Source of the DNA: Betaproteobacteria bacterium
GTDB lineage: Bacteria > Pseudomonadota > Gammaproteobacteria > Burkholderiales > Thiobacillaceae
Length of the DNA: 55,782 bases
Direction: 5' to 3'
Assembly: GCA_016873935.1 (NCBI GenBank)
Contig: VGVT01000001.1
Span: 1-55,782 of the forward strand
Position numbers and translations under genes: made by a program. The notes below the pieces were generated by a model, which did no database searches, was not told the DNA's origin, and saw nothing but the letters and a program-made list of their open reading frames with translations. Of the stretch, positions 26,220-35,922 are shown in pieces (positions within the stretch are counted from its first letter, which is position 1; each line of letters begins with the position of its first letter).

Positions 26220-26248
26220 TTGACAAAAAAGGCCGTAAAGCTTAACAT
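26220..26248 (+). promoter_or_regulatory. Near-consensus sigma-70 promoter of the yceD-rpmF-fab cluster
   Basis: TTGACA at 26220-26225 and TAACAT at 26243-26248 are separated by exactly 17 bp, so the -35 is perfect and the -10 matches four of six. Transcription would begin near 26255-26258, at the yceD ATG itself (26258). The mRNA would thus have almost no leader. Confidence 0.75.
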
Positions 26249-26255
26249 TTACGGC
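26225..26255 (-). terminator. Hairpin with T-run on the minus strand, overlapping the yceD promoter
   Basis: GCCGTAAA at 26232-26239 and TTTACGGC at 26248-26255 form an 8-bp stem. On the minus strand it is followed by six T residues (26230-26225), like an intrinsic terminator for antisense transcription leaving yceD. As DNA, the same palindrome spans the promoter -10 and could be an operator. Confidence 0.5.
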
Positions 26256-26257
26256 TT

Positions 26258-26695
26258 ATGTCTGCACCGGGATACCTGGACGCACTGAGTTTCGCCCGCT
26301 CCGGCGCGAGCCTGGAAGGGGAACTCCGCGCCGATCAGCTGCCCCGCCTGCAAAGCAATTTGACCTCAGATGATGCTGCGGTGCAATACCGGATCGTGGG
26401 CATAGTCGAAGCCGGCCGGCCGGCTTTGAGCTTATGGATCGAGGCGGATGTCCGCCTGACCTGTCAGCGTTGCCTGGAGCCCTTCCGGCAACGTGTGGAA
26501 CTGGAGAATGTGTTGCCCGTCGCGCGGGACGAAGCCGAGCTGGCGCGATGGGAAACGGATGATCCCCTGGTGGATGCGCTGGTGGCCGATGACCGGCTGG
26601 ACGTGGCGTCCCTGGTGGAAGACGAAATTTTGTTGAGCCTGCCCGTTGCGCCCCGCCATCCGGAGGGGGAGTGCGGTGCGGGATTCCAGGCTTGA
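26258..26695 (+). CDS. yceD: YceD family protein (DUF177), 23S rRNA accumulation
   Basis: A 145-residue DUF177/YceD protein, the usual upstream partner of rpmF in bacteria and linked in E. coli and plants to 23S rRNA accumulation. The family CxxC-type core LTCQRCLEPF is present (about residues 67-76), with a C-terminal acidic stretch (VEDEILLSLPVAPRHPEGEC). The start MSAPGYLDALSFARSG agrees with other members. The predicted transcription start coincides with the ATG, so no Shine-Dalgarno sequence is expected. It is the first gene of the fatty-acid cluster. Confidence 0.92.
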   Translation: MSAPGYLDALSFARSGASLEGELRADQLPRLQSNLTSDDAAVQYRIVGIVEAGRPALSLWIEADVRLTCQRCLEPFRQRVELENVLPVARDEAELARWETDDPLVDALVADDRLDVASLVEDEILLSLPVAPRHPEGECGAGFQA

Positions 26696-26722
26696 CGCGA
26701 GATCGATGTAAAGGAGAACGAT

Positions 26723-26908
26723 ATGGCCGTTCAGCAGAACAAGAAATCCCCGTCCAAGCGCGGCATGCACCGCGCCCACGACTTTCTGAGCAATCCTCCC
26801 ACCGCGGTGGAAGCCACCACCGGCGAGGTTCACATGCGCCACCACATCAGCCCCAACGGCTATTACCGTGGCCGCAAGGTCATCAGCGGCAAGGCCGACA
26901 ACAGCTGA
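26723..26908 (+). CDS. rpmF: 50S ribosomal protein L32
   Basis: This 61-residue basic protein is the large-subunit L32. It starts [22 protein letters not shown], the conserved signature, and ends GYYRGRKVI. It lacks the zinc-binding cysteine pairs of some L32 forms (no cysteine at all), as in E. coli. A strong ribosome site (AAAGGAG) precedes the ATG. Placement between yceD and plsX is canonical. Confidence 0.98.
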   Translation: MAVQQNKKSPSKRGMHRAHDFLSNPPTAVEATTGEVHMRHHISPNGYYRGRKVISGKADNS

Positions 26909-26958
26909 TCAACCGCCGCGATCCGGCCGGCCGTGGCCCACTCCGCGGCTGATCGAAC

Positions 26959-27999
26959 ATGCGCGAAATCACCATCGCCATTGACGCCATGGGGGGCGAC
27001 CACGGTCCCCACGTGACCGTCAAGGCCGCTTTGCAGGCCTTGCGCGCCGAACCGGACATCAACATCGTCCTGGTCGGCCTGGAGGACGTGATTCGCGCCG
27101 AACTCAAGGCCAACCGCGCCGAGACAGGAACCCACCTGCGCATCCACCACGCCAGCGAGGTGGTGAAGATGGACGACCCCCTGCCGGTCGCACTGCGCAT
27201 CAAGAAAAATTCCTCCATGCGGTTGACCGCCGATCTGGTCAAGCGCGGCGAGGCCGACGCCGGCGTGTCCGCCGGCAATACCGGCGCCCTCATGGCGGTT
27301 TCCCGCTTCGTCCTGAAAACCCTGCCCGGCATCGATCGACCCGCCATCGCTTCCACCCTGCCTTCCCGCACCGGCAGCACCTATGTGCTGGACCTGGGTG
27401 CCAACGTGGATTGCGGCGCCGAACACCTGCTCCAGTTCGGCATCATGGGGGCAGCCCTGGCCGCGGCCATCGAGCACAAGGAGCGCCCCAGCGTCGGCCT
27501 GCTCAACATCGGCGAGGAAGACATCAAGGGCAACGAGGTGGTCAAGCGTGCCGGTGAGCTTCTCAAGGATAGCGGCCTGAATTTCCATGGCAACGTCGAG
27601 GGCGACGACATCTACAAGGGCACCGTGGATGTGGTGGTGTGCGACGGATTCGTCGGCAACATCGCCCTGAAGACCTCCGAAGGCCTGGCCAAGCTGATCG
27701 GCGATCAGTTGCGCACGGAGTTCAAAAGGAATCCCTTGACCATGCTGGCCGGACTCATCGCCCAGCCGGTCCTGCGCGCCTTCAAGCGAAAACTGGACCC
27801 CCGCCGCTATAACGGTGCCAGCCTGCTCGGCCTGAACGGGGTGATCATCAAGAGCCACGGCTCCGCCGACGTGTTCGCCTTTACCCAGGCCGTGCACAAG
27901 GCCGTCGAGGAGGTGCGCGGCGGACTGTTGCGGCGCATCGCCGAACAGGTGGGCAACCACCAAAACGGCTTGCCGGAAGAAGAAGGAGAAGCGGCGTGA
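26959..27999 (+). CDS. plsX: Phosphate acyltransferase PlsX
   Basis: This 346-residue enzyme makes acyl-phosphate from acyl-ACP for phospholipid synthesis. It opens with [14 protein letters not shown], the diagnostic motif, and has [17 protein letters not shown] and GNEVVK segments. The segment [16 protein letters not shown] lies near residue 230. The end overlaps the GTG start of fabH, so the two are coupled. A 50-base gap after rpmF shows no separate promoter. Confidence 0.97.
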   Translation: MREITIAIDAMGGDHGPHVTVKAALQALRAEPDINIVLVGLEDVIRAELKANRAETGTHLRIHHASEVVKMDDPLPVALRIKKNSSMRLTADLVKRGEADAGVSAGNTGALMAVSRFVLKTLPGIDRPAIASTLPSRTGSTYVLDLGANVDCGAEHLLQFGIMGAALAAAIEHKERPSVGLLNIGEEDIKGNEVVKRAGELLKDSGLNFHGNVEGDDIYKGTVDVVVCDGFVGNIALKTSEGLAKLIGDQLRTEFKRNPLTMLAGLIAQPVLRAFKRKLDPRRYNGASLLGLNGVIIKSHGSADVFAFTQAVHKAVEEVRGGLLRRIAEQVGNHQNGLPEEEGEAA

Positions 28000-28970
28000 G
28001 TCAAACGCCAAGTATTTTTTCCCGCATCATCGGGACCGGCAGCCACTTGCCGGCCCGTGTGCTGACCAATGCCGACCTGGAAAAGCAGATTGAAACCACC
28101 AGCGAGTGGATCCTGGAGCGAACCGGCATCCGCGAGCGCCACATCGCCGCCGAGGGCGAGCTGACCAGCGATCTGGCGCAGCAGGCCGCGGAAGCGGCGA
28201 TCGAGGCGGCCGGCATCGACGCCGCCGAGATCGGGCTCATCGTCGTCGCCACCACCACCTCCGACCGTATCTTTCCCAGTACCGCATGCGCGCTGCAGGC
28301 CAAACTGGGCATCACCAACGGCTGTCCCGCTTTCGACGTGCAGGCGGTGTGCAGCGGCTTCGTCTACGCGGTCTCCGTGGCCGACCAGTTCATCCGCTCC
28401 GGTCAGGTCAAGACCGCCCTGGTGGTGGGCGCGGAAACCCTGTCGCGCATCACCGACTGGAGTGATCGGGGCAACTGCATACTCTGGGGCGATGGCGCCG
28501 GCGCCGTGGTCCTGCAAGCCTCGGAGCAGCCCGGCATCCTCAATACCCACCTGCACGCCGACGGCCGCTATCAGGATCTGCTGTTCGTCGACGGCGGCGT
28601 GTCGCTGAAGAAGGAAGGCGCCTGCTACATGCGCATGTCAGGCAATGCCGTGTTCAAGATGGCGGTCAACACCCTGGACGCCATCGTCGACGAGACCCTG
28701 GAGGCCAACGGCTTGCAAAAGACCGACATCGACTGGCTGGTGCCCCACCAGGCCAACATCCGCATCATACAGGCCACCGCCAGGAAGCTGGGCATGGGCA
28801 TGGAGCGGGTGGTGGTCACCGTCGACCGCCATGGCAACACCTCCGCCGCCTCGATTCCCCTCGCTTTCGATACCGCCGTGCGGGAAGGCAAGATCAAGGC
28901 CGGCGAGCTGGTGCTGATGGAAGCCTTCGGCGGTGGCTTTACCTGGGGCTCGGTGCTGGTGAGGATGTGA
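27996..28970 (+). CDS. fabH: 3-oxoacyl-ACP synthase III
   Basis: This 324-residue KAS III initiates fatty acid synthesis by condensing acetyl-CoA with malonyl-ACP. The catalytic triad is C119 in QAVCSGF, a histidine in VPHQANIRI and an asparagine in [13 protein letters not shown] 27996 overlaps the plsX stop and has AAGGAG at 27983-27988. After the stop there is a copy of the stem-loop repeat before fabD. Confidence 0.97.
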   Translation: MSQTPSIFSRIIGTGSHLPARVLTNADLEKQIETTSEWILERTGIRERHIAAEGELTSDLAQQAAEAAIEAAGIDAAEIGLIVVATTTSDRIFPSTACALQAKLGITNGCPAFDVQAVCSGFVYAVSVADQFIRSGQVKTALVVGAETLSRITDWSDRGNCILWGDGAGAVVLQASEQPGILNTHLHADGRYQDLLFVDGGVSLKKEGACYMRMSGNAVFKMAVNTLDAIVDETLEANGLQKTDIDWLVPHQANIRIIQATARKLGMGMERVVVTVDRHGNTSAASIPLAFDTAVREGKIKAGELVLMEAFGGGFTWGSVLVRM

Positions 28971-28975
28971 TTTGG

Positions 28976-29070
28976 AGCCTGTGGCTGGTGGCTGATAGCG
29001 GGTGGCTCCTGATCCGCGCCTGCGGCGCGCTGACTCAGGCTACGAGCTACCCTCTACGAGCTACCTGCTT
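28976..29070. repeat. Heptad-arm stem-loop repeat, copy B
   Basis: The left arm has degenerate GTGGCTG/ATAGCGG 7-bp units (28981-29008). The apex is CCGCGCC-TGC-GGCGCGC. The right arm is GCTACGAG CTACCCT CTACGAG CTACCTG (29039-29067). It lies between fabH and fabD and ends 4 bases before the fabD Shine-Dalgarno sequence AAGGAG. Confidence 0.85.
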
Positions 29071-29085
29071 CCCCAAGGAGACCCA

Positions 29086-30012
29086 ATGAAATTTGCTTTC
29101 GTTTTCCCCGGCCAGGGCTCCCAGTCGGTGGGCATGATGGCCCACTACGGCGATGCCGTCCGCGCCACTTTCGACGAGGCTTCCGCCGCCCTGGGCCAGG
29201 ATCTGTGGGCCATGGTGGGCGAGGGGCCGGCTGAAGCCCTCAACCAGACCGTCAACACCCAGCCGGCGATGCTGGTCGCCGGCGTCGCGGCCTACCGGCT
29301 CTGGCTGGCCCAGGGCGGCCCCGCGCCAGCCCTGATGGCGGGCCACAGCCTGGGCGAGTACACCGCCCTCGTCTGTGCCGGCGCCCTGGGGTTCGCCGAT
29401 GCCGTCCGTCTCGTGCGCCTGCGCGCCGAGGCCATGCAATCCGCCGTGCCCGAGGGCGTTGGCGCCATGGCCGCCGTGCTCGGCCTGGATGACGATCTGG
29501 TGTGCGCGGTCTGCGCCGAGGCCGCCCAGGACGAGGTGCTGGAGGCGGTCAACTTCAATTCCCCCGGCCAGGTGGTCATCGCCGGCAACAAGGCCGCCGT
29601 GGACCGGGGTTGTGCCCTGGCCAAGGAGAAGGGCGCGAAGCGGGCGTTGCCGCTGCCGGTGTCCGTGCCTTCCCATTGCGCGCTGATGAAACCGGCGGCG
29701 GAGAAGTTGCTGGTTGCGCTGAACGGCATCGAGGTCAAGGCACCCTCCGTGCCGGTGCTGCACAACGCCGATGTCGCCGGCCATGCCGACCCCGCGGCCA
29801 TCCGCGACGCCCTGGCGCGGCAACTTTTCAGCCCGGTGCGCTGGGTGGAGACGGTGCGGGCGATGGCCGCGCAAGGCGTCGAACTCATCGCCGAATGCGG
29901 GCCGGGCAAGGTGCTGTCCGGTCTCAACAAGCGCATCGTCGAGGTACCCACCCTGGCCATCACCGATGCCGCCAGCCTGGCGGACGTGCTGGGCAAGGTG
30001 AAGGGCACCTGA
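29086..30012 (+). CDS. fabD: Malonyl-CoA:ACP transacylase
   Basis: This 308-residue enzyme loads malonyl groups onto acyl carrier protein. It begins FAFVFPGQGSQSVGM. The nucleophile is S88 in AGHSLGEYTAL, and the arginine-containing RLRAEAMQ lies near residue 115. The histidine of the catalytic dyad is in PSHCALM (about residue 200). ATG 29086 follows AAGGAG at 29075-29080. The Shine-Dalgarno sequence lies immediately after a stem-loop repeat that fills the fabH-fabD gap. Confidence 0.97.
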   Translation: MKFAFVFPGQGSQSVGMMAHYGDAVRATFDEASAALGQDLWAMVGEGPAEALNQTVNTQPAMLVAGVAAYRLWLAQGGPAPALMAGHSLGEYTALVCAGALGFADAVRLVRLRAEAMQSAVPEGVGAMAAVLGLDDDLVCAVCAEAAQDEVLEAVNFNSPGQVVIAGNKAAVDRGCALAKEKGAKRALPLPVSVPSHCALMKPAAEKLLVALNGIEVKAPSVPVLHNADVAGHADPAAIRDALARQLFSPVRWVETVRAMAAQGVELIAECGPGKVLSGLNKRIVEVPTLAITDAASLADVLGKVKGT

Positions 30013-30061
30013 CTGATATTTCCGGATGCCGGCCATGGTCCGGCCCAGATAGGAGACAGAC

Positions 30062-30799
30062 ATGGAAATTCGCGTCGCATTGGTCACCGGCGCCTCCCGC
30101 GGGATCGGCCAGGCCATCCTGCATGCCCTGGGACGGGCTGGCTGCCTCGTGGTGGGAACCGCCACCAGTGAATCCGGCGCCCAGGCCATTGGTGATGGCC
30201 TGGCCCAGGCGGGCATCAAGGGCGAAGGCCTGATGCTCAACGTCAACGATGCCGCCCAGGTCGACGCGGCCATCGAGGGCATCCTGGCTCGCCACGGCCG
30301 CATCGACATCCTGGTCAACAACGCCGGCATCACCCGCGACAACCTGCTCATGCGCATGAAGGACGAGGAGTGGGCGGCCATCATCGATACCAACCTCACC
30401 TCCGTGTTCCGTCTTTCCCGCGCGGTGCTGCGGCCCATGATGAAGGCCCGCTTCGGCCGCATCGTCAACATCGCCTCGGTGGTGGGGGCCTCCGGCAACG
30501 CCGGCCAGACCAACTACGCCGCCGCCAAGGCCGGCATGATCGGCTTCTCCAAGTCGCTGGCGCAGGAGGTGGGCAGCCGCGGAATCACCGTAAACTGCCT
30601 CGCGCCGGGCTTCATCGACACCGACATGACCAAGGCCCTGCCGGAAGCCGCCCGCGCCAAACTGATGGAGCGCATCCCTCTGGGCAAACTGGGCACTCCC
30701 GAGGACATTGCCCATTCCGTGGCCTTCCTGGCCTCGGACGGGGCGGGCTACATCACCGGTGCCACCCTGCACGTCAATGGCGGTATGTACATGGATTGA
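30062..30799 (+). CDS. fabG: 3-oxoacyl-ACP reductase
   Basis: A 245-residue short-chain dehydrogenase that reduces 3-oxoacyl-ACP with NADPH. The cofactor motif TGASRGIG is at residues 9-16, and NNAG is at 86-89. The catalytic residues are S139, Y152 and K156 (in NYAAAKAG). The C-terminal [12 protein letters not shown] is the standard FabG end. It is preceded by AGGAGAC. Confidence 0.98.
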   Translation: MEIRVALVTGASRGIGQAILHALGRAGCLVVGTATSESGAQAIGDGLAQAGIKGEGLMLNVNDAAQVDAAIEGILARHGRIDILVNNAGITRDNLLMRMKDEEWAAIIDTNLTSVFRLSRAVLRPMMKARFGRIVNIASVVGASGNAGQTNYAAAKAGMIGFSKSLAQEVGSRGITVNCLAPGFIDTDMTKALPEAARAKLMERIPLGKLGTPEDIAHSVAFLASDGAGYITGATLHVNGGMYMD

Positions 30800-30850
30800 A
30801 CCGACAGGTCGTATTATTCGCATCCGACCTGATTCTCCAGCCGGGGTTTT

Positions 30851-30859
30851 TGCTAGAAT
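30851..30859 (+). promoter_or_regulatory. Extended -10 promoter of acpP
   Basis: TGCTAGAAT at 30851-30859 is an extended -10 element (TG, one base, TAGAAT). No good -35 lies 17 bp upstream, which suits an extended -10 promoter. It would give acpP its own transcript with a leader of about 30 bases. Confidence 0.65.
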
Positions 30860-30896
30860 TTCCCCGCTTTTTTTCCTACCCGTAGGGAGTTTTCTG

Positions 30897-31136
30897 ATGA
30901 GTGATATTGAGCAGCGTGTCAAAAAGATCGTCGCCGAGCAGCTGGGCGCCAACGAAGCCGATGTGAAGCTGGAGTCCTCCTTCGTGGACGACCTGGGCGC
31001 CGACTCCCTGGATACGGTGGAATTGGTGATGGCCCTGGAAGAAGCCTTCGAGTGTGAGATTCCGGACGAGGAGGCCGAGAAGATCACCACCGTGCAGCAG
31101 GCCGTTGACTACATCAACACCCACCTGAGCAAGTAA
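30897..31136 (+). CDS. acpP: Acyl carrier protein
   Basis: This 79-residue acidic four-helix carrier holds growing acyl chains on a phosphopantetheine attached to S37 in the [11 protein letters not shown] motif. It starts [12 protein letters not shown] and is very acidic, like other bacterial ACPs. GTAGGGAG precedes the ATG. It has its own extended -10 promoter and is followed by a strong terminator, so it is set up for high expression apart from the rest of the cluster. Confidence 0.99.
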   Translation: MSDIEQRVKKIVAEQLGANEADVKLESSFVDDLGADSLDTVELVMALEEAFECEIPDEEAEKITTVQQAVDYINTHLSK

Positions 31137-31180
31137 TCGTCCTCCTGGCGCATCGCCGGCCCCAGGTCGGCGACGCGCGG

Positions 31181-31205
31181 GCCCGGCTATCGAGCCGGGT
31201 TTTTT
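31181..31205 (+). terminator. Intrinsic terminator between acpP and fabF
   Basis: GCCCGGCT at 31181-31188, loop ATCG and AGCCGGGT at 31193-31200 form an 8-bp stem with a T6 run (31200-31205). It should end much acpP transcription before fabF. Confidence 0.9.
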
Positions 31206-31230
31206 CTTTATACCGTCGAGGAGTCGCATC

Positions 31231-32484
31231 TTGTCCCAGCATTCACGCCCCGCCAGACGTCGAGTGGTGATCACCGGTCTGGGCGTCATTTCCCCGCTCG
31301 GCAACAGCGTGTCGGAGGCCTGGGACAAGCTCGTGGCGGGCAAATCGGGGATCACGCGCATTACCCGCTTCGATCCCTCTGCTTTCTCCTCGCAGATCGC
31401 CGGCGAGGTCAAGGATTTCGACGTGGCCAAGTACCTGTCTCCGAAGGAGGCGCGGCGCATGGATGTGTTCATCCATTACGGCCTGGCGGCGGGTATCGAT
31501 GCGGTGAAGGATTCCGGCCTGGAAGTCACCGACGCGAACCGGGAACGCATCGGCGTCAACATCGGTTCCGGCATCGGCGGCCTGCCGATGATCGAGGATA
31601 CCCACAAGACTTACGTTGATACGGGCGGCCCGCGCAAGATTTCGCCTTTCTTCATCCCGGGCACCATCATCAACATGATCTCGGGCAATCTGTCCATCCT
31701 GCTGGGTCTGAAGGGCCCCAATCTGGCCGTGGTCACCGCCTGTACCACCGGTCTGCACGCCATCGGTACCAGCGCCCGCATGATCGAGCACAACGACGCC
31801 GACGTGATGGTCTGCGGCGGCGCCGAATCCACCGTCTGCCCGCTGGCCATCGGCGGTTTCTCCGCCGCCAAGGCGCTGTCCACGCGCAACGACGATCCCG
31901 CCACCGCCAGCCGGCCCTGGGACAAAGATCGCGACGGTTTCGTGCTGGGCGAAGGTGCCGGTGTCATGGTGCTGGAGGAGTACGAGCACGCGAAGGCGCG
32001 CGGCGCCCGCATCTACGCGGAAATCTCCGGTTTCGGCATGAGCGGCGACGCCTTCCACATGACCGCGCCGGATACGGACGGCCCCAAGCGTTCCATGCTC
32101 AACGCTTTGCGCGATGCCGGGGTGAACGCCGACGAGGTGCAATACATCAACGCCCACGGCACCTCGACGCCCCTGGGCGACAAGAACGAGACCGAGGCCA
32201 TCAAGCTGGCCTTCGGCGAGTCCGCGCGAAATCTCGTGGTCAATTCCACGAAATCCATGACCGGCCACCTGCTCGGTGGCGCCGGCGGCCTGGAATCGGT
32301 GTTCACCGCGCTGGCCGTGCATCACCAGATCTCGCCGCCCACCATCAATATCTTTTCGCAGGATCCCGAGTGCGACCTGGACTACTGCGCCAACGTCGCC
32401 CGCGCCATGAAGATCGACGTCGCATTGAAGAACAACTTCGGTTTCGGCGGCACCAACGGCACGCTGATCTTCCGCAAGGTGTGA
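31231..32484 (+). CDS. fabF: 3-oxoacyl-ACP synthase II
   Basis: This 417-residue KAS II elongates acyl-ACP chains and controls unsaturated fatty acid length. The catalytic cysteine is C171 in VTACTTGLHAIG; the two histidines are in NAHGTSTPLGD and MTGHLLGG. TTG 31231 was chosen because GAGGAG lies 7-12 bases upstream and the next methionine is too far into the fold. It follows a strong terminator, so either read-through or a local promoter must serve it. Confidence 0.96.
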   Translation: MSQHSRPARRRVVITGLGVISPLGNSVSEAWDKLVAGKSGITRITRFDPSAFSSQIAGEVKDFDVAKYLSPKEARRMDVFIHYGLAAGIDAVKDSGLEVTDANRERIGVNIGSGIGGLPMIEDTHKTYVDTGGPRKISPFFIPGTIINMISGNLSILLGLKGPNLAVVTACTTGLHAIGTSARMIEHNDADVMVCGGAESTVCPLAIGGFSAAKALSTRNDDPATASRPWDKDRDGFVLGEGAGVMVLEEYEHAKARGARIYAEISGFGMSGDAFHMTAPDTDGPKRSMLNALRDAGVNADEVQYINAHGTSTPLGDKNETEAIKLAFGESARNLVVNSTKSMTGHLLGGAGGLESVFTALAVHHQISPPTINIFSQDPECDLDYCANVARAMKIDVALKNNFGFGGTNGTLIFRKV

Positions 32485-32505
32485 GCCCGGCCATCGGGCG
32501 GTTTG

Positions 32506-33327
32506 ATGGCACCCGCCGCTGAAGTGGCTCCCCGCATTCTCGTCAACGGCGAGGCGCTTGGCCACGTCAGCGCGCTGGACCGGGGCCTGGGCTATGGCGA
32601 CGGGGTGTTTCGCACGCTGCGCATCGAGGCCGGGCAGCCCCGCTGGTGGGACGAACATCTGGCCCGGCTGGCCGAGGATTGCGCCCGCCTGCGCCTGGAT
32701 TGCCCCAGCCGCGACACGCTGGAGCGCGATCTGTCTGACTTGGCGCCGCTGCCGGCCTGGGGCGTATTGCGCATTACGCTGACCCGCGGCGAGGGGCCGC
32801 GCGGCTATCGTCCGCCATTTCCGGCCCATGGCACCCGCATCCTCGCCTGCTGGCCCGACCCTCATGCCTTGCCGCGCGACAACATCCGGGCGCGCGTATG
32901 CGACCTGCGCCTGGCCTGGCAGCCCGCGCTGGCTGGCATCAAGCATCTCAACCGCCTCGAACAGGTCATGGCGCGCGCGGAATGGGAGGATGCCGACATC
33001 GACGAAGGCATCCTGCTGGACCGCGACGGACGAATCGTCTGCGGCGTCTCGAGCAACCTGTTCTTCTGGCGGGACGACGGTCTGCATACCCCCGCCTTGC
33101 GCGGCTGTGGTGTCGCCGGAGTGACCCGCGGCCGCCTGCTGCGCCGCGCGGTCTCGGCAGGCATCGCGGTGCGGGAGGGCGAATATGTCCTCGACGATCT
33201 CTGGCAGGCGCAGGAACTCATGCTGACCAACAGCCTGACCGGCCTGCGGCGGGTGGCCAGGCTGGGCGAGAAAATCTGGGAGACGCCCGTCGTCAGCCCC
33301 CGTCTGCGCGAGTTGCTGGATGCTTAG
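32506..33327 (+). CDS. pabC: Aminodeoxychorismate lyase
   Basis: A 273-residue fold-type IV PLP enzyme releasing 4-aminobenzoate from aminodeoxychorismate for folate synthesis. It begins ILVNGEALGHVSALDRGLGYGDGVFRTLR, the diagnostic start. The PLP lysine is in AGIKHLNRLEQV, and EGILLDRDGRIVCGVSSN follows. TTG 32503 lies directly before ATG 32506; I took the ATG. The ribosome site is weak. It overlaps mltG by 8 bases, matching the conserved pabC-mltG-tmk-holB order. Confidence 0.95.
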   Translation: MAPAAEVAPRILVNGEALGHVSALDRGLGYGDGVFRTLRIEAGQPRWWDEHLARLAEDCARLRLDCPSRDTLERDLSDLAPLPAWGVLRITLTRGEGPRGYRPPFPAHGTRILACWPDPHALPRDNIRARVCDLRLAWQPALAGIKHLNRLEQVMARAEWEDADIDEGILLDRDGRIVCGVSSNLFFWRDDGLHTPALRGCGVAGVTRGRLLRRAVSAGIAVREGEYVLDDLWQAQELMLTNSLTGLRRVARLGEKIWETPVVSPRLRELLDA

Positions 33328-34318
33328 GTTGATCCGTCGGCTCCTTCTGCTGGCGCTACTCGTCGTCCTTGCCGCGTCTGGCTGGCTGCTGTACTACGCC
33401 GTGACGCCGATGCTCGGCGGCGGGGCCGCCTATCCGCTGGCCTTCTCCATCGAACGTGGTGCCAGCCTGCGCGCCGCCAGCGAGAGCCTGGGCGCGGCGG
33501 GCGCTCTGGAGAGGCCCGAAGCCTTCGTCCTCATCGCGCGCTTGCGCGGCATGGCCGGCGACATCCGGGCGGGCAGTTATGCTCTGGAAACGCCGGCCAG
33601 TCCCCTGGAACTGTTGCGCAAGATCACTGCCGGGGACACCGTGCTGCAGAAGATCACCTTTGTCGAGGGCTGGACTTTCGCCGAGATGCGCCGCGCCATC
33701 GAGGCCCATCCCGGCTTGCGGCAGGACACCGCGGGCCTGTCCGAAGCCGATCTGCTGAAGGCCGTGGGGGCCGAGGTGGAGCATCCCGAGGGCTGGTTCC
33801 TTCCCGATACCTATTTCTTCGACGCCGGCAGTTCCGACTTGGCCATCTATCGGCGCGCGCACGATGCCATGCGCAAGCTGTTAGAGCAGGAATGGCCGAT
33901 GCGCGCAGCGGGCCTGCCCTATGCCGCGCCCTACGAGGCCCTGATCATGGCCTCCATCATCGAGAAGGAAACCGGAGCGCCGGAAGAACGCCCGCAGATC
34001 GCCTCCGTGTTCGTCAACCGCCTGAGCATCGGCATGCGCCTGCAGACCGACCCCACCGTGATCTATGGCCTGGGTGCGCGCTTCGACGGCAATCTGCGCA
34101 AGGTCGATCTGCAGACGGATACCGCCTACAACACCTATACGCGTGCTGGCCTGACACCGACCCCCATTGCCCTGCCAGGGGCTGCCGCCCTGCGCGCGGC
34201 TCTGCACCCCGAGCAGACCCGCTACCTGTATTTCGTTTCCATGGGCAATGGCCTGCATGTGTTCTCGGAAAACCTGAACGCCCACAACCGTGCGGTGAAC
34301 CGCTACCAGAGACGCTAG
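33320..34318 (+). CDS. mltG: Endolytic murein transglycosylase MltG
   Basis: A 332-residue YceG/MltG protein that cuts nascent peptidoglycan and limits glycan strand length. One N-terminal membrane helix (about residues 7-28) anchors it facing the periplasm. A LysM-like subdomain (about 35-110) precedes the catalytic domain, where the conserved glutamate lies in IMASIIEKETG. The segments QTDPTVIYG and YNTYTRAGLTPTPIALPG are typical of the family. Confidence 0.96.
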   Translation: MLRLIRRLLLLALLVVLAASGWLLYYAVTPMLGGGAAYPLAFSIERGASLRAASESLGAAGALERPEAFVLIARLRGMAGDIRAGSYALETPASPLELLRKITAGDTVLQKITFVEGWTFAEMRRAIEAHPGLRQDTAGLSEADLLKAVGAEVEHPEGWFLPDTYFFDAGSSDLAIYRRAHDAMRKLLEQEWPMRAAGLPYAAPYEALIMASIIEKETGAPEERPQIASVFVNRLSIGMRLQTDPTVIYGLGARFDGNLRKVDLQTDTAYNTYTRAGLTPTPIALPGAAALRAALHPEQTRYLYFVSMGNGLHVFSENLNAHNRAVNRYQRR

Positions 34319-34327
34319 GACATCCAC

Positions 34328-34936
34328 ATGAAGGGCATGTTTCTCACCCTGGAAGGCGTCGACGGCGCCGGCAAGAGCAGCCATCTGGAATGGCTGGCCG
34401 CGTGGTTCCGCAGCCGCGGCCGCGTGGTGCGCATGACGCGGGAGCCGGGTGGCACGCCGGTCGGCGAGAAGTTGCGGGAGATCGTGCTGCATGAGCCCAT
34501 GCACGCGGAGACCGAGGCTTTGATCATGTTCGCCGCCCGCCGCGAGCACATCGAGCGGATCATCCGGCCGGCCCTGGCGGCGGGCGAGGTGGTCATCTCG
34601 GACCGTTTCACCGATGCCAGTTTCGCCTACCAGTGCGGCGGCAGGGGCCTGGCCGAGGCCAGGCTGGAGGTGCTGGAGGCATGGGTGCATGCCGATCTGC
34701 AGCCCGATCTGACCTTGCTGTTCGACCTGCCCACCGAAATCGCCGCGCGCCGCCTGGCGACAGCCCGTTCACCGGACCGCTTCGAGCGGGAAGAGGCGGA
34801 TTTTCACGCGCGTGTGCGCGCGGCTTATCTGCGCCGGGCCGAGCGACACCCCGAGCGCATCCGCGTGGTCGACGGCAGCCAAGGCCTGGAGGCGGTGCGC
34901 GCCCAGTTGCTGGCGATTCTGGAGTCGCTGCCATGA
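34328..34936 (+). CDS. tmk: Thymidylate kinase
   Basis: This 202-residue kinase phosphorylates dTMP. The P-loop reads [10 protein letters not shown] (about residues 8-17), the DRF motif is in [13 protein letters not shown], and the lid has [25 protein letters not shown] segment binds the nucleotide base. Its stop overlaps the holB start as ATGA. Confidence 0.97.
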   Translation: MKGMFLTLEGVDGAGKSSHLEWLAAWFRSRGRVVRMTREPGGTPVGEKLREIVLHEPMHAETEALIMFAARREHIERIIRPALAAGEVVISDRFTDASFAYQCGGRGLAEARLEVLEAWVHADLQPDLTLLFDLPTEIAARRLATARSPDRFEREEADFHARVRAAYLRRAERHPERIRVVDGSQGLEAVRAQLLAILESLP

Positions 34937-35922
34937 TCCATCCCTGGAACCGGGCTCTGTTCGAGCGCCTGGGCGGCGATCGCGAGCGCCTGCCGCACGC
35001 CTTGCTGCTGCATGGCCGGGCCGGCGTCGGCAAGCGTGATTTGGCTCTCGATCTGGCGGCCTGGGTGTTGTGTGAGTCCCCAAGCGGGGAGGGACCTTGC
35101 GGGCAGTGCGATGCCTGCAATTGGTTCGCGCAGGGCAACCACCCTGATTTTCGTCTGGTGGAACCTCAGGAAGAGGAAACCGACGATGCCGGCAAGGTGG
35201 TGAAGAAGGCCAGCCGGCAGATCAGCGTCGAGGCGGTGCGCGGCATCACGGAATTCCTCGGTCTTACCGCGCATCGCGGTGGCTGGCGCAGCGCGGTGAT
35301 CCATCCGGCGGAGTACATGAATGCTGCGGCCGCCAACGCCTTGCTGAAGACGCTGGAGGAACCGCCGCCGCGCGTGCTGCTCCTGCTGGTGTCGCATCAG
35401 CCGGGACGCCTGCCGGCCACCGTGCTTTCACGCTGCCGCCAGGTGGCGGTGACGCCGCCGCCCTCCGCGGAGGCCCTGGAATGGCTGCGCCAGGCCCGCA
35501 TCGAAGAGCCCGAGGCGGCACTGGCCGAAGCCGGCGGGGCACCCTTGCGTGCCCTGGAATACGCCGATGCGGAGAGGCGTGCCCGCATGGAGTCCTTCCT
35601 CGACGCGCTGGCCGCGCCGGAAGCGATCGAGGCCAGTGATCTGGCCCTCGCCTACAAGGACGCCCTGGCCGACTGCTGGGGCTGGCTGGCCCGCTGGATG
35701 CACGACATGCTGAGCCTGCGCCTGGCCGGAAACAGCCGCTACTTCAGCGGTCGCGCCGGAGACATGCGACGACTGGGCGCCCATGCGGAACTCTCCGGCA
35801 TGCTCGATTTTCAGCGCGAAATCACCGAGGCGGCGCGCTGGCTGCGCCACCCGTTGAACGCGCAGTTGTTGCTAGAATCCTGGCTCATCCGCTACATCCA
35901 GGTCACGCGAGGCAACCCATGA
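34933..35922 (+). CDS. holB: DNA polymerase III subunit delta'
   Basis: A 329-residue AAA+ clamp-loader subunit. The P-loop-like segment [15 protein letters not shown] (about residues 26-40) is followed by a zinc site formed by cysteines in [18 protein letters not shown]. The sensor/arginine-finger region is [12 protein letters not shown] 34933 overlaps the tmk stop, and the gene's end overlaps pilZ as ATGA. The longer open frame to 34633 is only read-through of tmk. Confidence 0.94.
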   Translation: MIHPWNRALFERLGGDRERLPHALLLHGRAGVGKRDLALDLAAWVLCESPSGEGPCGQCDACNWFAQGNHPDFRLVEPQEEETDDAGKVVKKASRQISVEAVRGITEFLGLTAHRGGWRSAVIHPAEYMNAAAANALLKTLEEPPPRVLLLLVSHQPGRLPATVLSRCRQVAVTPPPSAEALEWLRQARIEEPEAALAEAGGAPLRALEYADAERRARMESFLDALAAPEAIEASDLALAYKDALADCWGWLARWMHDMLSLRLAGNSRYFSGRAGDMRRLGAHAELSGMLDFQREITEAARWLRHPLNAQLLLESWLIRYIQVTRGNP

